A stretch of DNA of 41,801 bases from DTJG01 sp964532995 (GTDB lineage: Bacteria > Ratteibacteria > UBA8468 > B48-G9 > DTJG01): NCBI GenBank assembly GCA_964532995.1, contig CAZHJN010000016.1, forward strand, positions 1 to 41,801. Reading direction: 5' to 3'. Positions 24,469 to 32,142 of this stretch are shown here, one piece after another (within the stretch, counting starts at the first letter, position 1; each line of letters starts with the position of its first letter). A program made the translations under genes and the position numbers. Under the pieces are notes generated by a model. It had not been told where the DNA came from, made no database searches, and saw only the letters and a program-made list of their open reading frames with translations.

Positions 24469-25680
24469 ATGGAACACTGGAAAAAGCACCTTTATATCAT
24501 CTGGCTGGCAGAAACCATATCTCTGATTGGTTTTCATTTCTGCCTTCCTTTTCTTCCTTACTATGTGCAGGAACTCGGAGCAGTGGATTTAAAACAGGCA
24601 GCACTGTGGACAGGTCTTCTCCAAACAGTGGGACCGCTTATGCTTGTTATTTCATCCCCTTTCTGGGGAATCCTTTCAGACAGATTCGGAAGAAAGATAA
24701 TGGTTGAAAGAGCAATGTTTTCAGGGTTTGCTGTTCTGGTTGCAATGAGTTTTGTAAAAACTGTCGGGCAACTTTTGATATTGAGGATATTACAGGGTTT
24801 TTTTACCGGGACCCTCACTGCCGCAATCATTCTTGCAGCAAGCCATCTTCCAAAAGAAAAATCAGGGTATGGTCTCGGACTTATGCAAACTTCAGCATTC
24901 ATTGCTGCCTCAATCGGTCCTTTTCTTGGAGGTCTGGCTTCTGATATATGGGGATACAGAAACACCTTTTTTCTTTCAGGGATACTTGTGGGAATAGCTG
25001 GTTGCATGATTATGCTCGGTGTAAAGGAACCAGAAAAACAGCAGGAGCAACAGGAAGAGACAGAAAACCAAACAAATGGATCAGGAAACAGCCTTCTTTT
25101 TCTTCTCATTATTCTGTTTTTATTCCAGTGTTCAGCAAGTTTACTTTCTCCTGTTCTTGCCCTTTTTATCCAGAAGATCTCCCCTGAATCAAAAAAAATC
25201 GCAACAATAGCAGGTTCAATAATAGCGGCTTCAGGAATTGCAAGCGTTGTTGCTGCTGTGATTGCGGGAAACCTTGCCAGAAAAAAAGACCACAGGGTTA
25301 TTCTGGGAACAATGCTTTCAATAACAGGAATCCTGACGATGATCGCCTGCCTGGCTAAAAACCCTGGGCAGCTGATGTCTATCAGGATATTAGCAGGGCT
25401 TGCTGCAGGTGGCATCATCACAACAATTAACACCCACATAAACCTCAGAACCAAAAGGAAACAACTCGGAAGAAACTTCGGGGTTGCTGGTGGAATATCA
25501 TCCTTAGGTGCAGGCATAGGTCCAATAATTGGTGGAGCATTAGCATCCATTTATTCCATAGAAACAACCTTTATCTTCAGCGGTATTTTGCTATTCCTGA
25601 CAGGTTTGATGTGCCCGGTGCTTCTTGAAAAAACAGATTTTGAAAGACGTGAAAAACTTCCGGAAATCTCAGAATTATAA
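24469..25680 (+). CDS. major facilitator superfamily transporter (probable drug/multidrug efflux type)
   Basis: 403 residues with about 12 hydrophobic segments in two halves. Motif A is in loop 2-3 ('GILSDRFGRKIM', about 67-78); 'LRILQGFFTG' in segment 4 and 'IGPFLGGLASDIWGYRNTF' in segment 5 resemble motif C of drug/H+ antiporters. A charged Gln/Glu-rich central loop ('PEKQQEQQEETENQ') divides the halves. The ATG directly follows the gspF stop with no gap, so it is co-translated with it. Substrate cannot be judged. The last bases overlap the stop of a small minus-strand gene by six. Confidence 0.88.
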   Translation: MEHWKKHLYIIWLAETISLIGFHFCLPFLPYYVQELGAVDLKQAALWTGLLQTVGPLMLVISSPFWGILSDRFGRKIMVERAMFSGFAVLVAMSFVKTVGQLLILRILQGFFTGTLTAAIILAASHLPKEKSGYGLGLMQTSAFIAASIGPFLGGLASDIWGYRNTFFLSGILVGIAGCMIMLGVKEPEKQQEQQEETENQTNGSGNSLLFLLIILFLFQCSASLLSPVLALFIQKISPESKKIATIAGSIIAASGIASVVAAVIAGNLARKKDHRVILGTMLSITGILTMIACLAKNPGQLMSIRILAGLAAGGIITTINTHINLRTKRKQLGRNFGVAGGISSLGAGIGPIIGGALASIYSIETTFIFSGILLFLTGLMCPVLLEKTDFERREKLPEISEL

Positions 25681-25968
25681 GTTTTTTTCTTTAAGAAGAT
25701 CTAATTTTCTTTCATACCTGTCAAAGCACACCTGAAGGATTTCATCAGGATTCTTTTTGCTCTCAAGAATCAGTTCAAAGCACAGCACCGCCAGATCCCC
25801 TGTTTCAATATCTGCGTGAGGATCATTTTTGCTATAAAGCCGCCTGATTTCAATAATGTGTTTTTCCGCCAGATGAAGAAGTTTTTCTCTGTGATCTTTT
25901 GCATTCACAATGGATGAAAGATTATGAATTTTTTTTATACTCTCAAGGGCTTTTTTTGAAAAAACCAT
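25675..25968 (-). CDS. small MazG-like all-alpha protein (hypothetical)
   Basis: 97 residues, AAAGGAG twelve bases or so upstream of its ATG. The protein is predicted helical; the segment 'ADIETGDLAVLCFELILESK' followed by 'ILQVCFDRYERKLDLLK' resembles the second half of MazG-type NTP pyrophosphohydrolases (E-x-x-D pattern plus the R/K-rich last helix). The first E-x-x-E metal motif of true MazG is not obvious, though 'HIIEIRRLY' could contribute. It is convergent with and overlaps the transporter gene. Nucleotide house-cleaning is a possibility, no more. Confidence 0.5.
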   Translation of the reverse strand: MVFSKKALESIKKIHNLSSIVNAKDHREKLLHLAEKHIIEIRRLYSKNDPHADIETGDLAVLCFELILESKKNPDEILQVCFDRYERKLDLLKEKNL

Positions 25969-26004
25969 TTATTCTCCTTTTGAAATTATATTAACACAGT
26001 ATTT

Positions 26005-26034
26005 TTGTAAAAGCACTTTTGATTGAGGTATAAT
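26005..26034 (+). promoter_or_regulatory. sigma-70-like promoter of plsY, leaderless geometry
   Basis: TTGTAA (26005-26010), 18-base spacer, perfect TATAAT (26029-26034). The expected start point is at or just before the ATG at 26042, and there is no Shine-Dalgarno sequence, so the transcript is predicted to be leaderless. Confidence 0.55.
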
Positions 26035-26041
26035 TTAAGCA

Positions 26042-26617
26042 ATGAAAGTAATTTTTTTCGTTGCGCTGGCGTATATAATTGGAAGTATCTCCTTTGCATA
26101 TCTATTTACCCATTTTCTGGTAGGCCAGGACATCCGCAGGATAGGCACAAAAAATCCAGGCGCTGCCAATGTGGCAAGAAGCATTGGAAAAAAATGGGGA
26201 ATAATGGTATGGATAGGGGACACTCTTAAGGGCGCAGGAAGTATGGCTATTGCAGAATCAGCCGGCATAGAAAATGAAATACTGCTTACTTTTATCGGCA
26301 TTTCGGCAATATTAGGACATTGCTATCCAGTATTTTTGAAATTCAAAGGAGGCAAAGGTATTGCCACAATGGGTGGAGTGATGCTGTATCTCGCGCCTTC
26401 TGTGTTTCCCTTTATTCTTGGTTTCTGGTTCATTGCTCAAACAATCAATCCACGTTCCCTGAAAATTATTCTGCCAGAGGTGATTCTGTTTTTTGTAATT
26501 CTATGGCAGATATACCCGCAGAGTTTTCTGAAACTGGCCATATCAACGATTCTTCTGATATTAACAAATCTTGTTATCAATCACCAGGCAATTAAAGAAA
26601 TAAGGTTAACAAAATGA
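26042..26617 (+). CDS. plsY: acyl-phosphate:glycerol-3-phosphate acyltransferase PlsY
   Basis: 191 residues, five or more hydrophobic helices, usual length about 190-210. Conserved PlsY elements: 'AYIIGSISFAYL' in helix 1, 'GQDIRRIGTKNPGAANVARSIG' (28-49) for substrate binding, and 'LGHCYPVFLKFKGGKGIATM' (about 91-110) for acyl-phosphate and glycerol-phosphate binding. It makes lysophosphatidate at the inner membrane, the first step of phospholipid synthesis with PlsX. The stop overlaps the next ATG by four bases (ATGA). No ribosome-binding site; a promoter ends eight bases before the ATG. Confidence 0.93.
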   Translation: MKVIFFVALAYIIGSISFAYLFTHFLVGQDIRRIGTKNPGAANVARSIGKKWGIMVWIGDTLKGAGSMAIAESAGIENEILLTFIGISAILGHCYPVFLKFKGGKGIATMGGVMLYLAPSVFPFILGFWFIAQTINPRSLKIILPEVILFFVILWQIYPQSFLKLAISTILLILTNLVINHQAIKEIRLTK

Positions 26618-27195
26618 TTTTGTGGAAAAGGAAACTTTACAGAATTACTTTCGGTGGACTTATACCTTTTGTGTATCTGCTGACAGAAGACCCGCTGGTT
26701 CCGGCTCTTATTGCGGCATTTTTTCTTTTCTGGCTGCTTCTGATGGAGTTTGAAAGATATCTTCATCCTGGTTTCTGGAACTGGCTTTTGAAGCATTCAC
26801 CCGGCGTTTTCAAAACAAAACCAGGAATTCTAACCGGTGATACAAATTTCATGATTGCAAGCTTTATCTCTGTTCTTTATTTCCATTTTCCGATTGCAGT
26901 GGCAAATCTTTTGTTTCTGACTTTCGGGGACGCCGCAAGTGCGATGTTCGGTTCAAGGTTTGGGAAACTCCACATTTTTCCAGATAAAACTGTTGAGGGC
27001 ATGTTTGGCGGAATTATTATAAACAGCATAATAGCGGTGCTACTCTCACTGCACTTTTCTGTATCATTTGAAATATTGTTCACAGGGGTTCTGACCGGGT
27101 GCATCCTTGAGGTTTTGCCTTTCAGAATTGATGATAATCTGACCGTGGGAATAATCCCGGGTATTCTGATGTCTTCTCTGTATGCCATTTCATAA
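26614..27195 (+). CDS. SEC59/dolichol-kinase-like or CDP-diglyceride-synthase-like membrane protein
   Basis: 193 residues, about five hydrophobic segments. The diagnostic C-terminal block reads 'LTFGDAASAMFGSRFGKLHIF', then 'DKTVEGMFGG', then 'LEVLPFRIDDNLTVGI', the pattern of CTP-dependent dolichol/phytol/farnesol kinases (COG0170) and of phosphatidate cytidylyltransferase relatives. It transfers phosphate (or CMP) to a membrane lipid; I favour the polyprenol/phytol-kinase side because of 'E-x-L-P-x-x-x-D-D-N'. It is joined to plsY by an ATGA overlap, which supports membrane-lipid metabolism. Confidence 0.75.
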   Translation: MILWKRKLYRITFGGLIPFVYLLTEDPLVPALIAAFFLFWLLLMEFERYLHPGFWNWLLKHSPGVFKTKPGILTGDTNFMIASFISVLYFHFPIAVANLLFLTFGDAASAMFGSRFGKLHIFPDKTVEGMFGGIIINSIIAVLLSLHFSVSFEILFTGVLTGCILEVLPFRIDDNLTVGIIPGILMSSLYAIS

Positions 27196-27210
27196 ATAGA
27201 TTTTCTGATA

Positions 27211-27219
27211 TGATAAAAT
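27211..27219 (+). promoter_or_regulatory. possible extended -10 promoter before the HAD phosphatase
   Basis: TGA-TAAAAT fits the extended -10 consensus TGnTATAAT with one change. A start near 27226 leaves a leader of about 68 bases ahead of the ATG at 27294, which has AAAAAGGAAA. No clear -35. Confidence 0.35.
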
Positions 27220-27293
27220 ATATATCTACTTCAAAAGAGCAGGATTGAGAGATTTTGTATATGCCGATCTAACATTTCCAAAAAGGAAACTTA

Positions 27294-27938
27294 ATGCATA
27301 TCAGGGCTGTAATCTTTGATCTTGACGGAGTCATGTTTGATTCTGAAATTTTGCATAAGATTGCATGGGAAAAGGTTTTTGCACAACAGGGTATTTTCCT
27401 TGATGATACTGTTTATGCAATGGGTATCGGAGTTTCCGATAAAGATTTTCTGAAAGGTCTCGTCAAAAAAAACTTGATTCCGGACAGAATTGACTGTTTT
27501 CTTGATGAAAAAAGGAGGTCTCTTTTTGAAATTTCAGATCAGGCAAAGCCCTTTGATGGGATTGAAAAACTGTTAAAAGAACTCTCTCTCAAATATAAAC
27601 TTGCTGTTGCTTCAAATTCTGATAAAAATTTTGTGATGAAACTTATTGAAAATGCTGGATTCATAAAGTTTTTTAATGTTATTATGGGATTTCAGGATAT
27701 TTCAAAACCAAAACCAGACCCTGAAATATATCTGAAATGCGCTGAAAGACTCGGCATTCCGGCTTCTGGTTGTATTGTGATTGAAGATTCTCCGGCGGGT
27801 ATAAAAGCAGCAAAAAGTGCGGGCATGAGATGCATCGCGATTACCAGCATGCTTGATGAAAGCGCACTTTCAGAAGCGGATTTTATTATAAAAAAATCAG
27901 AGTTCAATGAAGTTAAAAAAATTCTGGAGTCATTATGA
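27294..27938 (+). CDS. HAD-superfamily hydrolase, beta-phosphoglucomutase-like
   Basis: 214 residues. Motif I 'FDLDGVMFDSE' contains nucleophile Asp9 and acid/base Asp11; motif II is Ser in 'VASNSDK' (about 105); motif III Lys in 'SKPKPDPEIY' (about 140); motif IV 'VIEDSPAGIKAA' (about 163). A helical cap lies between motifs I and II. This is the subclass I cap type of beta-phosphoglucomutase, phosphoglycolate and sugar-phosphate phosphatases. 'KPKPDPEIYL' and 'EDSPAGI' favour the PGM-like sugar phosphatases. Its end overlaps the TRIC gene by four bases. Confidence 0.9.
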   Translation: MHIRAVIFDLDGVMFDSEILHKIAWEKVFAQQGIFLDDTVYAMGIGVSDKDFLKGLVKKNLIPDRIDCFLDEKRRSLFEISDQAKPFDGIEKLLKELSLKYKLAVASNSDKNFVMKLIENAGFIKFFNVIMGFQDISKPKPDPEIYLKCAERLGIPASGCIVIEDSPAGIKAAKSAGMRCIAITSMLDESALSEADFIIKKSEFNEVKKILESL

Positions 27939-28549
27939 CTGTGGACGAAACATACCTTTTCTTTCTCAATATAGTGGGTTTGGTTGCTTTTTCCTTTTCA
28001 GGTGCCATAAAGGCTCGCATTCATAATCTTGACCTTTTCGGCATCATATTTATCGGCTTTTCAACAGCACTCGGCGGCGGAGCAATAAGGGACATACTTG
28101 TTCAAAAAATACCGTTAATGCTCACAGACATAAGTTATACGATTTTCAGCATAACCGGGATTTTTGCTGCCCTGTTATTGAAAAAAAATGTAAATACTTC
28201 AACCTATACAAAGATTTTCCTGATTTCTGATGGAATCGGTCTTGCCTCTTTTACAGCAACAGGATGTATTGTTGCCAATCAGGCCGGTCTCGGAGTTATA
28301 GGAGTTGTTGTTCTGGGCATGAGTACCGCGATTGGGGGTGGAATCATCAGGGATATTCTTGTCAATGAAATACCGATGGTCTTAAACAAGGAAATATATG
28401 CAACGTGTTCTTTTGCAGGTTGTCTTGTATTCTGGATATTGAGCCAGTTTTCTGGAATATATATCTCCGCATACATCTCAATGGCTTCTGTTTTTTTGCT
28501 GCGACTTTTCGCAATATTGTTCAAATGGAATCTTCCAAAATTTTCTTAA
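27935..28549 (+). CDS. TRIC-type cation channel family protein (UPF0126/YadS-like)
   Basis: 204 residues, seven hydrophobic segments, made of two tandem repeats: 'AFSFSGAIKARIHNLDLFGII...GGGAIRDIL' in the first and 'ASFTATGCIVANQAGLG...GGGIIRDIL' in the second. The GGG-x-I-R-D motif in each repeat is characteristic of bacterial TRIC homologues, which form trimeric cation channels. ATGA overlap with the HAD gene. The biological role in bacteria is unsettled. Confidence 0.92.
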   Translation: MTVDETYLFFLNIVGLVAFSFSGAIKARIHNLDLFGIIFIGFSTALGGGAIRDILVQKIPLMLTDISYTIFSITGIFAALLLKKNVNTSTYTKIFLISDGIGLASFTATGCIVANQAGLGVIGVVVLGMSTAIGGGIIRDILVNEIPMVLNKEIYATCSFAGCLVFWILSQFSGIYISAYISMASVFLLRLFAILFKWNLPKFS

Positions 28550-28600
28550 ACAGGGTTCCTGGGTTAAAATAATAATGATTTTCAATTCTGGGGGATTGAT

Positions 28601-29803
28601 ATGCATGAGATTGATCGGCAGATAAAAATTATTAAAAAGAACACCGTGGATATAATTGAAGAGGATGAATTGAGGAAAAAACTTGAAAAAAGTATTTCCA
28701 CAGGAAAACCATTGAGAATTAAGTATGGTATTGACCCGACAAGTCCTGATATACACATAGGCCACATGGTAATTATAAGAAAACTTCGTCAGTTTCAGGA
28801 ACTCGGGCATAAGATTTTTTTTCTGATAGGCAATTTCACCGCAAGGATTGGAGATCCAACCGGAAGGAATGAAACAAGACCTATTCTTTCAGCTGAAGAG
28901 ATCAAAAAGAACCTTGATACTTATGTTGAACAGGTCAGCAGGGTCCTGGATGTTGATAGGGTGGAGTTTGTTTATAATGGAAACTGGTTGAGCATTTTAT
29001 CGCTTGAAGAATTTATAAAAATTTCATCATGTTTCACTATTGCGCAGATACTTGAAAGAGAAGATTTTTCTGCAAGGTACAGGTCAGGTAAACCAATTTA
29101 TTTCCATGAATTTATGTATCCTCTTTTTCAGGGATATGATTCTGTCGTACTGGAAGCTGACATTGAAATTGGAGCAACCGAACAGAAATTCAACCTCCTT
29201 GCAGGAAGAGCCCTTCAGGAATTTTTTGGACAGGAAAAACAGGTGGTTCTCACAATGCCCATACTTGTCGGAACAGATGGAAAGCTGAAAATGAGCAAGA
29301 GTTATAACAATCATATTCCGGTTTCAACAACGCCGGATGATATGTTCGGTAAGATTATGTCCATACAGGATCAACTGATGGAATCATACGCTGAACTTCT
29401 TGCCGAACTGGATATTGCAAAATTCAGGGATCTGGTCAAAAACAAGCCAAGACAGGCAAAAGCTCTTCTTGCAAGAACAATAGTCAGCCAGTTCTTTTCA
29501 GAAGAAGAAGCCGAGAAAGCAGAAAAGAACTTTGACAGGGTCTTTAAGGAAAAACAGATGCCTGAACATATTCCGATAATAGAGATACCCGCTTCAAAGA
29601 TCAACAGAAAAAAAGAAAATGTAGTTAATATCCTGTTTCTTTCCGGTCTTGCAGTTTCAAAATCAGAAGCAAAAAGGATGATAACCCAGAATGCTGTTAA
29701 AATTGATGGAAAAACCATCTCGGATATCAATGCTGAAATAGAACCTGATGGTAAACTCTTCAGGGTCGGAAAAAGAAAATTCGGAAGGATAAAGATTGTG
29801 TAG
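28601..29803 (+). CDS. tyrS: tyrosyl-tRNA synthetase
   Basis: 400 residues. Class I catalytic domain with 'YGIDPTSPDIHIGHM' (HIGH at 52-55), 'GDPTGRNETR', and 'KMSKS' at 230-234; the tyrosine-site block 'PLFQGYDSVVLEADIEIGATEQKFN' is present. A C-terminal S4 RNA-binding domain (about 335-400: 'FLSGLAVSKSEAKRMITQNAVKIDG') completes the enzyme. The HIGH form 'HIGHM' and the length fit the TyrZ branch. GGGGGATTGAT precedes the ATG. Charges tRNA-Tyr in the cytoplasm. No T-box leader is visible in the 51-base gap upstream. Confidence 0.97.
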   Translation: MHEIDRQIKIIKKNTVDIIEEDELRKKLEKSISTGKPLRIKYGIDPTSPDIHIGHMVIIRKLRQFQELGHKIFFLIGNFTARIGDPTGRNETRPILSAEEIKKNLDTYVEQVSRVLDVDRVEFVYNGNWLSILSLEEFIKISSCFTIAQILEREDFSARYRSGKPIYFHEFMYPLFQGYDSVVLEADIEIGATEQKFNLLAGRALQEFFGQEKQVVLTMPILVGTDGKLKMSKSYNNHIPVSTTPDDMFGKIMSIQDQLMESYAELLAELDIAKFRDLVKNKPRQAKALLARTIVSQFFSEEEAEKAEKNFDRVFKEKQMPEHIPIIEIPASKINRKKENVVNILFLSGLAVSKSEAKRMITQNAVKIDGKTISDINAEIEPDGKLFRVGKRKFGRIKIV

Positions 29804-29868
29804 ATCGCTGAACTCTTTGCCTTTTGCCCCTGGCATAATAATTGGTATGCTGGATTGAGGAGGATTCA

Positions 29869-30522
29869 ATGGGAAATATAAGAAAAGAACTGTGCAAATA
29901 CGGTAAACTGGTTCTTGAGAAAAATCTTGCTGCCGGTCCAGGAGGTAATATCAGCGCAAGAGAAGATGATTTTGTGTATCTTTCACCCAGCGGTTTTGCC
30001 CTTGACGAAATAAAGGAAAACCAGTGGGTTAAGATAGATTTGAAAACAGGAAAACTATACGGAAAGCTCAAACCAACCTGTGAGATTTCAATGCACATTG
30101 GCTGCTATCTTGCAAGGCCTGATATAAAGGCTGTTATTCACACACATCCGCCAATCACGCTTGGACTGATTTCTGCCGGAACAGGATTAAAACCATTTTA
30201 TCCTGATTTTGTGGCAATGCTTGGGAGAGAAATACCGATGATTGAGTATGTGATTCCTGCAGGTGAGGAGATAAGAGAAGCTGTTGTTTCACAGATTAAA
30301 AAATATAATGTGGTGCTTCTGAAAAACCATGGCGCTGTCAGTGTCGGAGAAACATTGAAAGAAGCATTCATACGCGCCTGGATGACAGAAGAAACAGCGA
30401 AAATGCAGGTGGTTGGAATGATTGCCGGAAAAATAAGGTATTTTACAGAAAAAGAGATAGAAGGAATTGAAAATTTGAAGGCAGAAGATTACAGGAAAGC
30501 CCTTCTGAAAAAACTCAAATGA
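29869..30522 (+). CDS. class II aldolase/adducin-family protein (L-fuculose-phosphate aldolase-like)
   Basis: 217 residues; ATG at 29869 follows GAGGAGG and gives a protein starting at the expected N-terminal helix. The substrate-phosphate loop is 'GPGGNISARE' and 'LSPSGFALDEI'; Zn ligands are His91 and His93 in 'IHTHPP' and His154 in 'KNHGAVSVG'; Glu72 in 'PTCEISMHI' is the catalytic acid/base. These match fuculose/rhamnulose/ribulose-type aldolases. Substrate is not determined by sequence; fucose- or rhamnose-type sugars would fit a polysaccharide degrader. Coupled to folP by an ATGA overlap. Confidence 0.9.
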   Translation: MGNIRKELCKYGKLVLEKNLAAGPGGNISAREDDFVYLSPSGFALDEIKENQWVKIDLKTGKLYGKLKPTCEISMHIGCYLARPDIKAVIHTHPPITLGLISAGTGLKPFYPDFVAMLGREIPMIEYVIPAGEEIREAVVSQIKKYNVVLLKNHGAVSVGETLKEAFIRAWMTEETAKMQVVGMIAGKIRYFTEKEIEGIENLKAEDYRKALLKKLK

Positions 30523-31742
30523 TTGCAAGGATTCTTGCTCCATCCACAATCAAACAGGAATTTGTAAGAATTGATGTGCATCCTGAAGGTATTCATCTGA
30601 TGGAACCAAAGAGTCGCATGTACTGTGTGAAAATTTCCTCTGTCAATGTTAAACAGGCAAATGTATTAAAACAGGAGGCGCTTGCTGTCGGAGGGGATGC
30701 CGCAATTCCTTATTCTGTTTTGAACCTTGAAGATAAAAATGTTGATGTTATTTTGATGGCAACATTAAAGCAATACAAAAAACTGGCGGAAAAACTTGAA
30801 AAACAATTTTTTAATCTGAAAGACATCGGCAAAAACTTACTTGAAATTGTTGAAAATTACGAAAATCCGCCATGCGGTTTTTCAATCAATAAGAAAAAAA
30901 TCAGTATAGACTCTTTTATGATTATGGGTGTTTTGAATATCACGCCTGACTCTTTTTCTGATGGTGGAAAGTACTATAAAGATGTGTCATTTGCTGTTGA
31001 CAGGGCGGTTGAAATGGAAAAAGAAGGTGCATCAATTATTGACATTGGCGGTGAGTCAAGCAGACCAAAGGCTGTATCTGTTGATGAAAAAGAAGAGATA
31101 CGAAGGATAAAACCCGTAATAAACCAGGTGAGAAAAAAAGTAAAATGCCTTATCTCCTGCGATACTTCAAGGGCTGATGTTGCAAAAATTGCGCTTGAAG
31201 AGGGCGCGGATATCATAAATGATATTTATGCTTTAAGGCGCGACAGAAGACTCTGTGATGTTGTGGCAGAAAAAGGCTGTGGATTGGTCCTGATGCATAT
31301 GAAGGGAACACCTGAAACAATGCAGGATAATCCCTGTTATGATGATGTTATTGGCGAAATATGTGAGTTTTTCAGAGAAAGAATAGATTTCTCCACACAG
31401 AACGGCATAAAAAGGGAAAAGATAATTCTGGATCCCGGGATAGGTTTCGGGAAACGACTCTGTGATAATCTTGAAATCATACACAGATTGAGGGAATTCA
31501 CATGCTTCGGTCTTCCCATTTTGCTTGGAACATCAAGAAAATCTTTTATTGGAACACTGGCGGGAAATATTCCTGCCGGAGAAAGGCTTGCCGGCACAAT
31601 AGCCAGCTGCGTGTATGGATATATCGGTGGAGCAAGAATTTTCAGGGTTCATGATGTAAAGGAAATTCAGCAGGCCTTGAAGGTTGTAGCCGCAATAGAA
31701 GACTATGGAAAAAACAAAAGTTCTCGGACTCGACCTCGGTGA
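30519..31742 (+). CDS. folP: dihydropteroate synthase with N-terminal extension
   Basis: 407 residues against about 270-290 for E. coli-type enzymes. Residues about 134-395 are the DHPS TIM barrel: 'GVLNITPDSFSDGGKY', 'IDIGGESSRP', 'LISCDTSRADVA', 'IINDIYAL', 'LMHMKGTPETMQ', 'ILDPGIGFGK', 'LLGTSRKSFIG', 'RIFRVHDVKE'. The first ~130 residues ('GIHLMEPKSRMYCVKISSVNVKQ', then 'EALAVGGDAAIPY' form) match the extension I recall from folP of several Firmicutes and deep-branching bacteria. It condenses pABA with hydroxymethyl-dihydropterin pyrophosphate. The 3' 38 bases overlap yqgF. Confidence 0.95.
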   Translation: MIARILAPSTIKQEFVRIDVHPEGIHLMEPKSRMYCVKISSVNVKQANVLKQEALAVGGDAAIPYSVLNLEDKNVDVILMATLKQYKKLAEKLEKQFFNLKDIGKNLLEIVENYENPPCGFSINKKKISIDSFMIMGVLNITPDSFSDGGKYYKDVSFAVDRAVEMEKEGASIIDIGGESSRPKAVSVDEKEEIRRIKPVINQVRKKVKCLISCDTSRADVAKIALEEGADIINDIYALRRDRRLCDVVAEKGCGLVLMHMKGTPETMQDNPCYDDVIGEICEFFRERIDFSTQNGIKREKIILDPGIGFGKRLCDNLEIIHRLREFTCFGLPILLGTSRKSFIGTLAGNIPAGERLAGTIASCVYGYIGGARIFRVHDVKEIQQALKVVAAIEDYGKNKSSRTRPR

Positions 31743-32142
31743 AAAAAGAATTGGAGTGGCAATAAGCGATGATTTCAGAACCATTGCAAGAGGCCTTGGC
31801 ACCATTGATGTTGATGGAACCGAGCATGAAAAAATAAAAGGTCTTGTAAATCAGTACAATGTTGGAAAAATCATTTACGGGATACCGCTCAAAAATGATG
31901 GTTCCTTAAGCAGCCGCGCGGAAAAGATGCTTTCAATTATCACAAGACTGAAATCCATCATAAAGGTGGAGTTTATCCCATGGGATGAAAGGATGACAAC
32001 CGTTGAAGCGGAAAACATACTTCTGATGGCTGATCTGAGCAGAAAAAAGAGAAAAAAATTAAGGGACAAACTTGCAGCGCAGATTATACTTCAGAGTTAT
32101 CTTGATTCCCTTTATCTTAAGGATAAAACAGCTGAAGAATGA
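31705..32142 (+). CDS. yqgF: YqgF/RuvX-family Holliday-junction-resolvase-like / pre-16S rRNA nuclease
   Basis: 145 residues, normal length. RNase H-like fold: 'VLGLDLGEKRIGVAISD' with Asp10, 'GIPLKNDGSLSSRAEK', 'PWDERMTTVEAE' with Glu95, and a final 'DKLAAQIILQSYLDS' with the last catalytic Asp. It matures the 16S rRNA 5' end in E. coli. The ATG lies inside folP, overlapping by 38 bases, and the stop overlaps the RNase D gene by four, forming a coupled chain. Confidence 0.95.
   Translation: MEKTKVLGLDLGEKRIGVAISDDFRTIARGLGTIDVDGTEHEKIKGLVNQYNVGKIIYGIPLKNDGSLSSRAEKMLSIITRLKSIIKVEFIPWDERMTTVEAENILLMADLSRKKRKKLRDKLAAQIILQSYLDSLYLKDKTAEE

Noticed and set aside
24561..25550. A 329-codon open frame on the minus strand inside the MFS transporter gene
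   Set aside because: It is antisense to a well-recognised membrane protein, rich in Pro, Ile and Ala in the way reverse-complement frames of transporter genes are, and shows no domain or ribosome-binding site.
27196..27293. Possible tRNA or small RNA in the gap before the HAD gene
   Set aside because: No cloverleaf, no CCA or T-loop-like sequence and low G+C; only a promoter-like -10 and a ribosome-binding site can be supported.
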